Source: Mixophyes australis (lineage: Eukaryota; Chordata; Amphibia; Anura; Limnodynastidae). Taken from it: 64,000 nt of DNA. The notes below the pieces were generated by a model. That model did not search any database. It worked only from the letters and a program-made list of their open reading frames with translations, and was not told where the DNA came from. A program made the position numbers and the translations under genes. This document shows, piece after piece, positions 33,000 to 43,610 of the stretch. The stretch covers positions 379,084,407-379,148,406 of the forward strand of contig JAVHZZ010000001.1 in the NCBI GenBank assembly GCA_036250195.1, read 5' to 3'. Each line of letters opens with the position of its first letter. Within the stretch, counting starts at the first letter, position 1.

Positions 33000-33660
33000 A
33001 TTCTGCTGACCTGACGCCATCTTGTTACCTTTCAGCCATTTTGTTCTTATATCTGCCATATCCAAGGCCCATGACCTTGGATATGGCAGACACCAACCCC
33101 CCGGGAGAATTCCTGGGAGAATGTAGGAAATTTTGTATAAAGGAAACATGCACAATGAAATGTCTTAACCATGAAATGTGGTTAAGACATTTCAAGGCGT
33201 AGTTTGCTGAGGTACATTATTTTGTATAACCAAAATGCTCTTAAAATATGAATTTGTAAATAATAAAACAGAGAATATTGAAAATTCAGACTTTGTAATG
33301 TTCTCTCCAGCTGATGAGCTCATAAACTGTTAAACTGACACTTGCAGGTGAACTGGCTGATTAGATCCAACAGCATTGGAGGTTCCACTGAGACTGCTGA
33401 CCTGATCCACGGACAGGCAACTGGAGGTCACCCTGGAAACAGGACTCTGTGACTGAATAATATACCCAATCAAAGACTGCACTTCTCGCTTGCAACCAGA
33501 GGTTTGTCCTCATCATTTGAGAACTGTGCCCACTGGGTTGGGTAATCTTAGAGTCTCCTAGCTTAAAGCATTGGAAAAAGTGATGGTTAATAAAGATGGT
33601 AAAAAAGTGATAAAATCGCCCACTGCGTTTTCTCGTTGGTACCCATGTGAAGAGCCAGAG
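33000..33660 (+). repeat. Probable 5' LTR and leader of the endogenous retrovirus
   Basis: A TATA-like GTATAAAG occurs at about 33136 and an AATAAAA polyadenylation-type signal at about 33261, spaced as in a short LTR. A second AATAAAG lies near 33590. No matching 3' LTR exists in the window, so exact ends and the primer-binding site are not established. Confidence 0.4.
33050..33196. repeat. Two consecutive hairpins
   Basis: CTGCCATATCCAAGG and CCTTGGATATGGCAG (33054-33090) form one stem, and GAAATGTCTTAACCA with TGGTTAAGACATTTC (33158-33196) form another. Both have 14-15 bp near-perfect arms and tiny loops. They lie inside the probable 5' LTR region of the endogenous retrovirus. Confidence 0.8.
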
Positions 33661-33728
33661 GCCAGGGGGTTGTCGATGTTTTTCTTGTAAATCTTGCTGC
33701 TATAAGTTGCTTTTAACACCATAACCTC

Positions 33729-33851
33729 ATGGATATTGAAATTGAATTTTGCATGAAAGCATTAATTGTAGTCCTAGTTGTAATTGCGGTTTTGTACATA
33801 TTTAGGAAAGCACGCACGGGTATTGAAGGCATAAGGTACTTACTCTTTTAA
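33729..33851 (+). CDS. Small open frame, 40 residues, predicted single membrane segment, ahead of retroviral gag
   Basis: ATG at 33729, stop TAA at 33849. The first eight residues are acidic (MDIEIE), residues 11-25 are almost all Ile, Val, Leu or Ala (one transmembrane span), and RKAR follows directly, as in a membrane anchor obeying the positive-inside rule. It ends nine bases before the next open frame at 33861. I do not recognise it. It may be a chance frame in a leader, but the composition is unlike random AT-rich sequence. Confidence 0.4.
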   Translation: MDIEIEFCMKALIVVLVVIAVLYIFRKARTGIEGIRYLLF

Positions 33852-33860
33852 GAAACACAT

Positions 33861-34253
33861 ATGTCCCTTTATTCATGTAAATGGTGTAAATGCCTGCTGG
33901 TTTTGCAGAAAGGAAGCACCTTTTTAAGCTCTGATTTAATGGCAGTCACAGATAGTAACCTCAGAGGAGGAATAAATTACAAATACCGCACCTTATCTGA
34001 GTCTTCAAAGCATAGTGCCAGAGAATTCAGTGCCATAATAGGTTGTTACATTGAAAAGAAATACATTGAGACATGTGTAGGAGAACATTGGGTGCACACT
34101 TTAGACACCATCCCCAGAAATATATCTAAGAAGGGAGATTCTGTAATCTGCCCAAAGTTTACAAGAATTTCAAAGATCTTCATCCCAGATACTGTCAAAG
34201 AAGCTATTTTGCACGGACATCCACTACAAGGACAGTCCACAGAAACTAGATAA
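33861..34253 (+). CDS. Unrecognised 130-residue open frame upstream of retroviral gag
   Basis: The frame starts ATG at 33861 and ends about 35 bases before the gag ATG at 34289. It carries a CxxCxC-like start (CKWCKC) and a basic C-terminus; no domain is recognised. Complex fish and amphibian retroviruses such as WDSV (orf-c) and, as I recall, Xen1 have extra genes between LTR and gag, so it may be an accessory gene. It survives intact while gag beside it is broken. It could also be noise. Confidence 0.45.
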   Translation: MSLYSCKWCKCLLVLQKGSTFLSSDLMAVTDSNLRGGINYKYRTLSESSKHSAREFSAIIGCYIEKKYIETCVGEHWVHTLDTIPRNISKKGDSVICPKFTRISKIFIPDTVKEAILHGHPLQGQSTETR

Positions 34254-34288
34254 GAGTCCCTATTTGGACTCAACAGAATACTGTCAGT

Positions 34289-35785
34289 ATGGGAAATATA
34301 GATAGTAAACAGATACATGACAGCAGCTCCCCCATGGATATGATGCACAAAGATTTTTAGGAAATGGGGGAGTAGAAGGTATGCTGGAATTATTCAAGAA
34401 AGCGGGGATAGGCAAAGAAGGAATTGATATGTGTGGATGGAGAAACAAGGGTGTTGCAAGTGGTAATGTGACAAGAACAAAAGGGGTATTGGGACCAAGC
34501 CCCAAGAGATTGTTTGAGGTTGCACAGGAAAGTTAAGAGATCTGGAAAGTTGCAATATATGTGAATATGCTAAATGCATCAGAAACTGAATGATGAATGA
34601 TGAATCAACTGTTCAAAAACTGATCCAAATGATATAATGACAAAAATAATGAATCAAGTACAACCTAATATGTGGGCAGGTAGGTTGTGTACTGTAAATG
34701 TATGTGTGATGCTGCGCAGCTGAAAGAATGAAATGTGGCCCCCCCCCCCCACCTATTCTGTGTAAAAGACTTCGGTGTGAAAGAAATCTTGGAGAAAGAC
34801 TCTGTTTTTTGTTATCTGACAATATGTAAAATTGCTAAAAAAGTTATTTGTGTATGCTTCAAGAGAAACTAAAATGTCTTCAGAGTGGTAACAACACTTT
34901 AAAGCTGATTAAATTAGTTTAATGCTGGGACATGTACTTCCACAACAGTAGGCTGCAAGATATCAGTTAATCTTTCTGTATAAGTGAGTTTTTTTCAGTT
35001 TTTCTTTTAAGATCGTAAAAGTTGTACATTTGTAAATGTAATGCCTGCATTGGTTAATTATAAGCTTTTGAAGAGATGCAAAACAAGTTTTAAAATCTTT
35101 GGTCTGTCACTGTATGAATCAGGGAATGGACAAGACTGTACAGATAGTGTCAGGAGAAAACACTGACATCCAGCTGGCTGGGGTCCAAGAAGCCGTTTCT
35201 GTATTTTAACAAAATAATTTTGTCTGTGAGAAAAATAGTTTTCACTTTAAGTTAAAAGAGAATAGTGGCAGTGAGCTTTTACATTCAGATATTACAAGCG
35301 GTTTAAATCTGTATGAAAATGGCACTGATGAATGTTTCTCAGAAATCAGGGGGGTTTGTTATGCCCATAAAGACATGTTACGAAATAAAATGCCAACTAT
35401 GAGCGAGACTTGTTCAAGTAAATAAATTTGTACTTTCGACACGGAAATCACAGAATCTGAAAATATGTGTGAATATTTGGTGATGGGAGATTCTGATGAA
35501 AAAATGCTGAGTGCTGTGCAGGCACAATGTGTGGTGTCTAACAAGAGTCTGATTTGTGAGAGAGACAGTGTCGCCTTTAAAATGGCTGAAAGCCTGAAAG
35601 CTTTTGAAAGGGCTGTGTGTGATGAAATGATTCAATCCAAGAAGAAACATCAGTCATTCAAGGGGCCTGTGCTAGGTGATGATGAGAAAGGAGTGGCTTT
35701 AAACACTCACCCAGGTCACGTCACTTTGACATTCCCTGTTTGTGAGATTAGGGACTGCCCCTTTGAGGAAATCATATTTTCATGA
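34289..35785 (+). pseudogene. Retroviral gag start and decayed downstream region
   Basis: The ATG at 34289 opens MGNIDS, the N-terminal Gly-Asn pattern expected of a myristoylated Gag matrix protein. A stop follows after about 23 codons and further stops and frameshifts after that. A 106-codon open frame at 35465-35785 has no motif I can assign. A run of C (34739-34750) may be a slippage-prone indel site. Confidence 0.5.
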
Positions 35786-36321
35786 CATGGAACACATAGT
35801 GTCACAGTTAAGCTACACAGAGAAACATGCAATCAAGTGTCTTATTAGCAGCTGCTCACTGCACAAAATGCTCACTGGTTACCTGATAATGGTGTACTGA
35901 TACTGACAAGCATGTTGCATGGAACAACACACACTGATTGTGGTATTGTTTAATACCAAAAGCGGACAAAGTAATGACAGCCTGCAGTAAAAAAAGGATT
36001 GAAGAACAAAAATGTGAATTAATGACAGATACTGTAATCACTGATGAATAAATGTTAATTTCTATGCAAAAGTTTGTTCTTCACAGAAAACATCTGTAAG
36101 CGGCCAGACTTACTAAATATGAAGTAGCACTACTAACTCCCAGTAATGTTACACTTTAACAGTGCACAATGTTGAATCCTACTACATTATTTTTGCATGT
36201 TTCAAAAGATGGGAGGATAGGCCACAGTCAGGATTCCTCAAGGGATCCAGTGGAATCCCAGTTTGAAAAATAAGAAAAAATATACACAAATTTTTTTTCT
36301 GAACATGATTGTGTAGAACTA

Positions 36322-36980
36322 TTGAGACAAGAAACTCCAGATGCACACATCACTATTTTTGTAGATAGTTCATGCTACTACATAAATGGCATTCCTTATA
36401 CAGGATGTGCTGTAACCACATACACAGAAATAGTAATTCAACAGACTCTACCGAGTAACATGTCAGCACAAGAAGCTGAACTAAAGGCCCTTACACTTGC
36501 ATGCATATATGTAGAAGGACAAAGAGTAAACATTTACACTGATTCAAGATATGCATTTGGAATTATGCATGACTATGGTCCCATATGGAAGAGTAGAGAT
36601 TTTATCGGATTAGCAGGCAAACCAGTCAAACATGCTGAACATATCAGTGCACTATTCACTACATTCCAACTACCCTCTAAGTTATCGGTAATAAAGGTGA
36701 AGGCACATACAAGAGACACTACCCCCGAAGCTGAGGGAAATAGACTGGTAAACTAGGCCACACGAGAAGCCGTCATAGCCCCATTAACCCAAGGGGAGTC
36801 TATTTACATGATGACCTCTGACCCCAAGTTTGACAGTACCACACGCCAAATTATGCAGAAACAAACAACAGAGAATGAGAAAAAGGCTTGGGCAAAACAC
36901 GGAGCACTAGAAGTCCAAGGAGAGTGGTGTAAAGGTCAGCGTTTGTTTGCACTCACTAACCGGTTATAATAGCACCAGGG
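36322..36980 (+). pseudogene. Retroviral RNase H, last catalytic position lost
   Basis: The open frame (36322-36756, no ATG start because it lies within pol) contains FVDSSCYY (first Asp), SAQEAELKALTLA (Glu), IYTDSRYAF (second Asp), HDYGPIWKSRDF, and KVKAHT. These match gamma/epsilon-type retroviral RNase H, which is a full version with the basic helix region. The fourth acidic residue, expected in the GNRLVD block, is Asn and is followed at once by a stop. Connection-region sequence continues in frame for about 60 codons. Confidence 0.88.
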
Positions 36981-37230
36981 TTCACCTAAGCAGCACAGGT
37001 GTTAGTGGCAGGATGCCTAATCTGTGCACAGAATAACCCGGGTAAGTCTGTCCCAACTCCACAGAAAAGCACAGACACAGTATCCCTTTCAGAGGATACA
37101 GATAGATTTTATACAACTTTCCAAAGGCTCGGGATTTGAGAATGTGCTTGTCTATGCTGATCTCTTTAGTCACTGGCCAGAGGCGTGGGCGTGTCGGAAA
37201 GCAAATGCTAAAACAGTAGCCAAGAAAGTG
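36981..37230 (+). pseudogene. Retroviral integrase fragment
   Basis: VAGCLICAQNN supplies the CxxC of the HHCC zinc domain, then after a frameshift near 37077 the core begins with IQIDFIQL (first catalytic Asp) and VYADLFSHWPEAWACRKANA. Sequence stops at about 37230, where a MITE begins. The second Asp and the Glu are missing. Confidence 0.85.
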
Positions 37231-37472
37231 CAAATGAGTATTCTGTTTTGCACATAAGTTAAATACTGACTGTTTTTTCATGTAGCACACAAATATCAAC
37301 ATTAAAATTCAGTGTACAAATAAGCTATCAAGTATTTTTGTGCTACATGAAAAAACAGTCAGTATTTAACTTATGTGCAAAACAGAACACTAATTTGCAT
37401 TGTAACATGGTTTTGTCCAGGAGACTGAAATAAGAATCCTCTTAATTTAAGATCCTTAATGAATCAGGCCCA
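37231..37472. mobile_element. TIR MITE (GGGCCTGATTCATTAAGG family), copy 1, left end lost
   Basis: Long inverted arms (37231-37290 and 37335-37397, including CTGTTTTGCACATAAGTTAA and its complement) surround a short centre. The right end reads CCTTAATGAATCAGGCCC. The same arms and right end occur at 60374-60689. The left terminal sequence is absent and retroviral integrase sequence abuts the arm, so the left side was cut or rearranged. Confidence 0.75.
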
Positions 37473-39109
37473 ATGTTATCAATAGTGATGGGATCAGTAT
37501 TAATGTATTAATAGGTGTAGTACTTACAATATATGCTGCATCTTCAGTGTGGGAACAAACAAAGGGTTCAGACACCTTGCACAGAGCAGTAATGACGCTT
37601 CCCCTTTTTGAAACTTGTGAAACAGACAATGAAGTACAAAACTGTCTGTGTCCCTGTAAGGCACAGAAACAGGAGGGGTGTGTAAACAAATGACATAAAG
37701 AGCTTGCACAGCATCTATTGAATTTGGATTATTTTACAGCACAGACAGATGGATATTGTCTGACCCAGCGTCGGACTGGCCCATCGGGCTACCTGTAAAA
37801 TCACCGATAGGCCCGGCTACCTTACGGCCACACACCCTTTTAGCGGTGGGCGGAGCTTACCTGGAGGCCCGTTGTCCTCACCAGGGTGCCCGCAGTCCCC
37901 TCCGGCGTCCCCGCTGCTGCTGATGACTGGCTGTCAGTGACAGCCAGTCAACTTACAAATACGATCGCAGCACAGAGACATTTTTAGCGGAAGTGGGATC
38001 TGGCGTTCTAAACACCTATGGGACGACTGAGACTTAGTTGGAACAGCCGCACCTCCCCTATCCCGGAGGGCTCAGAACTCGGTTGGAAACCGACGTTTAG
38101 CTGTTACTCCATTTGCCCAGAGGTGCATCTTAGCCATTAAGAAAAGGACACTCTGTGGCGGTTATTTTCTGGGCCCTTGATACTGTATTTGTTCTGTTAC
38201 TCTGAAGGTGAATCGCGTGTATTGGAACACAAAGATCACTGATCCTAATCTGTACCTCAGAGGGAGCCATCGGAGGTCAAGCAGGACAATGACCGCATCT
38301 AACGGTGTATGTGGTCATCTTCTGTCCACACTAATGTAGTTCTGCTTATATACGTGTATGACCGGGAACCGAGCGACGAGTGTACAACCAGCTTAAGTCA
38401 CACTCTAAATCTTATTTCATTTTGTTGTTTTTTTGCAGAAAGTGGATTTGAAAAACAAATCACACCGAGACCACAAAGAAATTTATATATATAATATATG
38501 TTTTGTCCTATTGCGCTCACCTGCTATATTCAATTGTCTGTGTGCCACCTGATGTTGTCTATGACACAATACACAGTAATCCAGGGTAGACACATTAATG
38601 ACCTGTACTCTGTACACATGGCACTGACTACAGCAGACACAAGATAACGGCATAAAATATCCTCCAATTCCCAGAAGACATGAAGGTGCGAGCTGGGGAG
38701 ACCGTTGTGCTTCTCTGTAAAGTGTCCAGGACACAACCCATCACCTGCATGTGGATGAAATTTAGGAAGGAGGTAATTTCATGGGTGGGATCTAATTCTG
38801 TGCCCCCCCAGGTAATGCGCCCCTGTTCCTTCTTGCGTAAGCAGGTGGGAGGGTGGAGGTAGTTGCTGATCGTCAGACTGGGAGCGTGTTGGGCTGAGAT
38901 GAGGCTGATAAATTGTCCGGTCCAAAACAAATACATATATCATTTTTAGAATAATTGTGTTTTGAATGCCAGTCCCTACATTATTGCCCACTACAATCAC
39001 AACTCTCTTAGGTTTCCTTAATGGCAGGCTCAACAATTTAGGGAAAAGTAAGTTGTGTCAGCAGTCCCTGCAGGGGTGCATTAATGTGCCTCCGGCCCCC
39101 TTGTAGCCT

Positions 39110-39268
39110 CTAGGGCAGGCTTAGCTAACTGGTGGCACTCCAGGTGTTGTAAAACTACAAGTCCCAGCGTACCCTTCCAGCAATAAGCTGCTATATATTG
39201 GCAAAGCATGCTGGGGCTTGTAGTTTCACAACACCTGGAGTGCCACAGGTTAGCCAAGCCTGGTCTAG
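39110..39268. mobile_element. Short TIR MITE (about 150 bp)
   Basis: The left arm CAGGCTTAGCTAACTGGTGG, then CACTCCAGGTGTTGTAAAAC, is mirrored by the right arm, nearly to 58 bp each, around a 40-bp centre. TCTAG occurs on both sides (39109-39113, 39264-39268). This family is very common in frog DNA as I recall. No coding capacity. Confidence 0.85.
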
Positions 39269-39496
39269 TGGGACAATCCTGATTTTTGGTGACTGTTCTG
39301 CCCAATCTAAGGGGCAGGTCAAGACTGTGTATTATTTATACACACACTGCATTCTTTATATACTACACTAAGGTGCTAGCTGTCCTTCGTGGACTGACCA
39401 CTGCCCCTCTAGTTTCTGTTCCCGCCTCTATGATGGCTGACCACACCCCCTCTGGTGGGCCGCTAGTGTTGCAGTCCCCCAGTGGGCCCTTCATGC

Positions 39497-39820
39497 CAGT
39501 GGCGGATCCAGGGGGGGGGGGGGGGGGGGGGCGATCGGGGCGATCGCCCCCCCTAGCAGGGGCTTGCTGCCGGCGGCTGCACACTATGTGCAGGTCCGTT
39601 CAGCAGTGACAGGTAGGGACAGTGTGCTGCCCGGCTGCTCTGATTGTGTTTTAAACACAATCAGAGCATCCGGGCAGCACACTGTCCCTACGTGTCACTG
39701 CTGAACGGACCTGCACATAGTATGCAGCCACCGGCAGCCTCAGATGTAAAAGAGGGGGCGGGGCCTAAATCACCCCTCCTAAATCGCCCCGGGTAGAAGA
39801 ATTCTCTAGATCCGCCCCTG
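39497..39820. mobile_element. hAT-type foldback element with perfect 8-bp target duplication
   Basis: The ends CAGTGGCGGATC and GATCCGCCCCTG are inverted, and CTTCATGC flanks both sides (39489-39496, 39821-39828). The centre is a near-perfect palindrome with arms of about 85 bp (39568-39653 / 39654-39738) meeting at TTTAAACACA, so the DNA can form a large cruciform. A run of 20 G near 39511 follows the left end. Confidence 0.92.
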
Positions 39821-39843
39821 CTTCATGCCCCAGTCCAACACTG

Positions 39844-41570
39844 TCTCAGTATCACAACTTATACTGCATTTGTTTTATTGTACGTAAATACATAAAATAC
39901 AATAGAATTTTGTTCTGGAAATGTCTTGTAGTGATGTAGTTTTACTGTATGTAGCTTCTATATTTGCCTAACGTGTACTATGGCTGCTGTACATAGATGC
40001 CCAACAGCAAGTCCCCCTCTATATACTGCATGCAGAATGCTGATATTTTACACTTCAAACTAACACTACATTTCAACATTTTCCTCTTGTTTCTCTGTGA
40101 GATTAATTTTGTATGCTTTAATCTGTAAGAAAAGTACACATGGCTGCCTCTGTTTTTCATTAAATCTAATTAGACAGACAGCACTAACATGCTTCAGAGT
40201 GTATGTGAATCTTTGTGCCAGAGCCTCACTATGAGTCACTGGTTGCGTCTCTCAGTAATTTACAATGCTTCCTGTATGATAAAGCACAGGTGCTTTGCTT
40301 GTCATCAGCAGAAGTGATTTATTAGCTTCAGTGGCACTACAGACCTCATCTACAAAACACTACATCAAAAGAATGTATACTGAAATAATATGTTTTTCGC
40401 TGATGACCTCCAGAGACTCTTTATCTGTTCTTGCCCCTTTAATGCTGCTGTTGGTTTAGCCATTCCTTCTCATTATTTAAAAGCCCACAGGATTCACTTC
40501 CTGTCTTAATCTCTCAGCAACCAAGGCTACCGTGGAGTTCGTTTTATTACTATGAATTTCTATTTGATCTGTCACACACTGCAAAAGACTTCTAACTATA
40601 TAAAAGATGTGGAATGACCATGGGGAAATGTGATCACACAAGAAACCCAACTTTGGCAGTAAATCTCTCTTTTTTCTCTCTCTCTCTCTCTTTCTTTTTG
40701 TACTGCGTAAATAAGAAACATTTCTTTAAATTAATGTGATATATTGTAAAATATGCTTTATGCCGCACAGAAACTCTTTATCTCTGGGATTTTTTTTCCC
40801 TGGGAAAATGTGTTGCGATGTTTTGTCTTCCAGTTTTTGTGACAGTGGCTATCAATCAAAGTGACTGTCTTTTGATTATCTGAGTAGCCTTTGAAAAGAT
40901 TAGAAGAATCTTTAATTACTATTAAATGCCTGCCAAGCATGGACATAGTTGAAAAAATCAGTCAGTCAATCAAAGTTCAGGCCTGTGGGAGCTGAATCAT
41001 AATGAGTCTGATGATTAGAAAAGTAACTTGAAGAGAGGAATGAGGCTGACTGAGTAAAATTAGTTAAAACAGACAAGACTTTCAAGTGAACTGGGAAAGA
41101 GGATTGAAGTATACGGTAATTAAGGTGCAATACACAATGGGAGGAAATTATGAAAACCGGTGCACAAAACGTGCTGTAATCCATCCAACAAGTCAGTTTC
41201 TCGCTTTCATTCTCCAATCTCTCCTTGAAAGAAGAATTATAATACAATAGGTTGCTACGGGTTACATCACTTTTTCTGCAATTACCTGTGCATCAGCTCT
41301 CATACATTTCTACTATTTTGTTAAATTAAGTATGTTACATTTTAAGGTTTTGAGAAATGTGCTGCTACTTTAACGTTGCAGTATTTTTTTTTTTATTACC
41401 AAGCACTTAAATTATTCTAAATACTTTTAAAATAAGTAGTTTTATCTTTTTAATTATTATTTCCTTTAATTTAAATGTTAATACTCCAGACATCCCTGCC
41501 TAAATTGTAAACAATTAAGATGTCTAGTTGGAGGGATCACTCCATCAGTTGGAGGTCCCAGCTAACTAGA
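39844..41570. other. No gene recognised; AT-rich with one (CT)n tract
   Basis: CTCTCTCT run at about 40672-40692. Short frames only. Confidence 0.5.
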
Positions 41571-41592
41571 TTACTTACCATAATGCTGATAC

Positions 41593-41872
41593 CAGGGGCG
41601 GGCTGGGCAGGGGGGAATCGGCCCCCCGGGCCGCTCAGAATTTCTGCTTTTAGGGCCGGGGGGTAGGCCGGCCGGCCGCCCCCGATGCAATTTCTCCGGA
41701 TTTTTTTCTGCGGCCGCATCTGATGACATCAGATGCGGCCGCGTTACCGCACAGGCGGCCGCATCCCATGACACGGGATGCGCCCGCGTCATCAATGACG
41801 CGGCCGCATCCCGTGTAATGAGATGCGGCCGTCTGTGTGCCCCCCTGCCTGCAGTATCCCAGCCCGCGCCTG
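41593..41872. mobile_element. GC-rich hAT-type nonautonomous element with perfect 8-bp target duplication
   Basis: Ends CAGGGGCGGGCTGGG and CCCAGCCCGCGCCTG are inverted and GCTGATAC flanks both sides (41585-41592, 41873-41880). The interior holds three successive short palindromes built on GCGGCCGCATC (41711-41743, 41755-41787 and 41800-41830). It is by far the most CpG- and GC-rich stretch of its neighbourhood. Confidence 0.92.
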
Positions 41873-41880
41873 GCTGATAC

Positions 41881-42310
41881 CGATGGTAATCGCTTCACCG
41901 ATGATGATAAATCCGACACCGAGAAGACCTGCAATAAAAAAACGAGTTAATGAAAAAACAACAGCAATATTGGCAGACTTACCTGAAAAACGACTGTGCA
42001 GATGGGACGTCAGTGCGACCTGAATGAATTTAAATTTAAAGTGGCAGTTAACCTGCTTGCTCCTGACATTGCTGCTTTAAATTTAAATTCATTCAGGTCG
42101 CACTGACGTCAGACACTACTGCCGGAAAGCTGGACAGTCGGAAGGAGGTCCTGTCAGCCTTCTGCTGCCATTGGATATCTGCAGTCATTTTTCAGGTAAG
42201 TCTGCCTATATTGCTGTTGTTTTTTAATTAAATCGTTTTTTTATTATACGTCTTCTAGGTGTCGTGTTTATTGTCATCGTGGAGCCGTACCCAACCCGCT
42301 GATACATTGC
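41881..42310. mobile_element. Foldback element with long inverted arms
   Basis: The left arm (about 41898-42046) contains CGACACCGAGAAGACCTGCA, CAACAGCAATATTGGCAGAC and GACCTGAATGAATTTAAATT; each is found reversed in the right arm (42066-42275). The centre is about 20 bp. The GC-rich hAT element sits at its left end. Outer ends are not fixed. Confidence 0.75.
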
Positions 42311-43610
42311 TGTTTTAATAGTAGCAGCAGTGAGCATCATTAGCAGATGTGTCCCTTATCCTGTAGTACCCATTTTATGTGTGCATGATATAGCCACTAA
42401 TCTTGCATTTACAAAATGATATTCAGATTTAAGTAAAACGTAATATCCATTAAAAACCAAAATGGTATTTTTTTGTTTCTACAGATTTCCAGGCATTTGA
42501 AGTTTGTTAAAATTGAATTATTTGACCTACCAATGATTATGACATTGCATAAGTCTTAAGTGTTCTAGTTAAATTGGCCTTTCGTTCCATGTAGTAGAAA
42601 AACACTGCTATTACTAAGTGAGAGAAAGGGCACTTTAAGAAAAAGGCACATAATTAGTTTAAAACTTCACTTCCATTTGTCACATGAAATGTGCTAATGG
42701 TATCACTGCTACAAAAGACTGTATCGTTTGAAAGATGACAATGTGCTAGGACCTGTTTTAATATGTTCATTTGTAGACACTGCTCGTAGTTTATGCAAAT
42801 GTTAAATTCTCCCATCCTTGCCAGTAATTGGATGAAGTGGTATGGAGCTCATCTAGCCTAATTTTGTGGATACAAATTGAGCAGATTTTGCCATTGCATA
42901 GCAGAGCAGGCTGAGATTTCCCAGGAAGCATGTATCAAAATTAAACATTTACATAGGGCAAACATATCTTACATTGCTTTCTGAGGCAGCAAAAGTACAA
43001 GTCGCATAATGTGAGTTTCTTTCATCTGACACTAATATCCTGACTAAAGACAATCTCAGACATAAGCAGTTTTTGTAAGAATTAACACAATAAAATGTAT
43101 ATTTTTCTAGTCCGGTGCTCTTTGTTTCATGTGACATTCTTATAGCTGAACAGTTTAAATTTTCTTATTTCAGTCATGAAACTAATGTTGATTCATTTTA
43201 GCTTTTTGTTGTTGTAAGACTGGTAATTTATTATTTTTCTGAGACAAAGAATCAGAACCACAGTCTGCTTTTCATGTACAATGCCCGATTCACCGCAAAT
43301 TGCGTCATTTAGGCTAGGCAAGTTCGAGATGCGGGAGACTTGCCTGCTCTCACGAAAGTCCGTGAGACCGACCCGAGTTTCGGGAGGCTCCTGGACATTC
43401 CGGGAGAGTTGGCAAGTATGACCTAAAACACCTCTTCTTCACCAAAATGCAACAAGGAGAGACAAAATGAGCCTCATTAAAAGTATATATGAGACCTGAA
43501 GACTGCTATTTCTGAACTAGCGAAATATTCCAGTCCTTGTGCTGAATGAAAAAGGCCATGCCCCCCTCCACTCAGCAATAATCACCCTTACAAATTTGCT
43601 CTCTCCGCCT
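42311..43610. other. No gene recognised; short dispersed-repeat piece near 43310-43425
   Basis: The piece GGGAGACTTGCCTGCTCTCA to GAGAGTTGGCAAGTATGACC resembles a frog repeat with GGGAG words at both sides. The rest is AT-rich without frames. Confidence 0.45.

Larger units (their letters stand above)
33000..37230 (+). mobile_element. Endogenous retrovirus, gamma/epsilon-like, heavily decayed
   Basis: A retroviral RNase H and an integrase core occur in the usual order at the 3' side, and a frame starting MGN (myristoylation-like gag start) occurs about 2 kb before them. A probable 5' LTR/leader lies at about 33000-33660. Protease and most of RT are not recognisable, integrase is cut after its first core motif by a MITE at 37231, and no env or 3' LTR was found. 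The copy is old and defective. Confidence 0.75.
37766..39843. mobile_element. Candidate 2.1-kb DNA transposon with CAGYGTYGGACTGG termini and two nested elements
   Basis: CAGCGTCGGACTGG at 37766 is matched in reverse by CCAGTCCAACACTG ending at 39843. The interior has no transposase I recognise, is GC-rich near 37850-38100 with an inverted repeat (TGACTGGCTGTCA/TGACAGCCAGTCA at 37922-37948), and hosts a MITE at about 39110-39268 and a hAT-type foldback at 39497-39820. Flanking 8-mers do not match well, so the pairing of the two ends is inferred. Confidence 0.5.

Noticed and set aside
38680..38862. Possible immunoglobulin-like exon (VLLCKVSRTQPITCMWMKF)
   Set aside because: Short, Cys/Trp spacing is wrong for an Ig domain, no splice sites with matching neighbours were found.
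41700..41835. CpG island promoter of a host gene
   Set aside because: The GC-rich stretch is fully inside a transposon with a perfect target duplication, and no exon follows.
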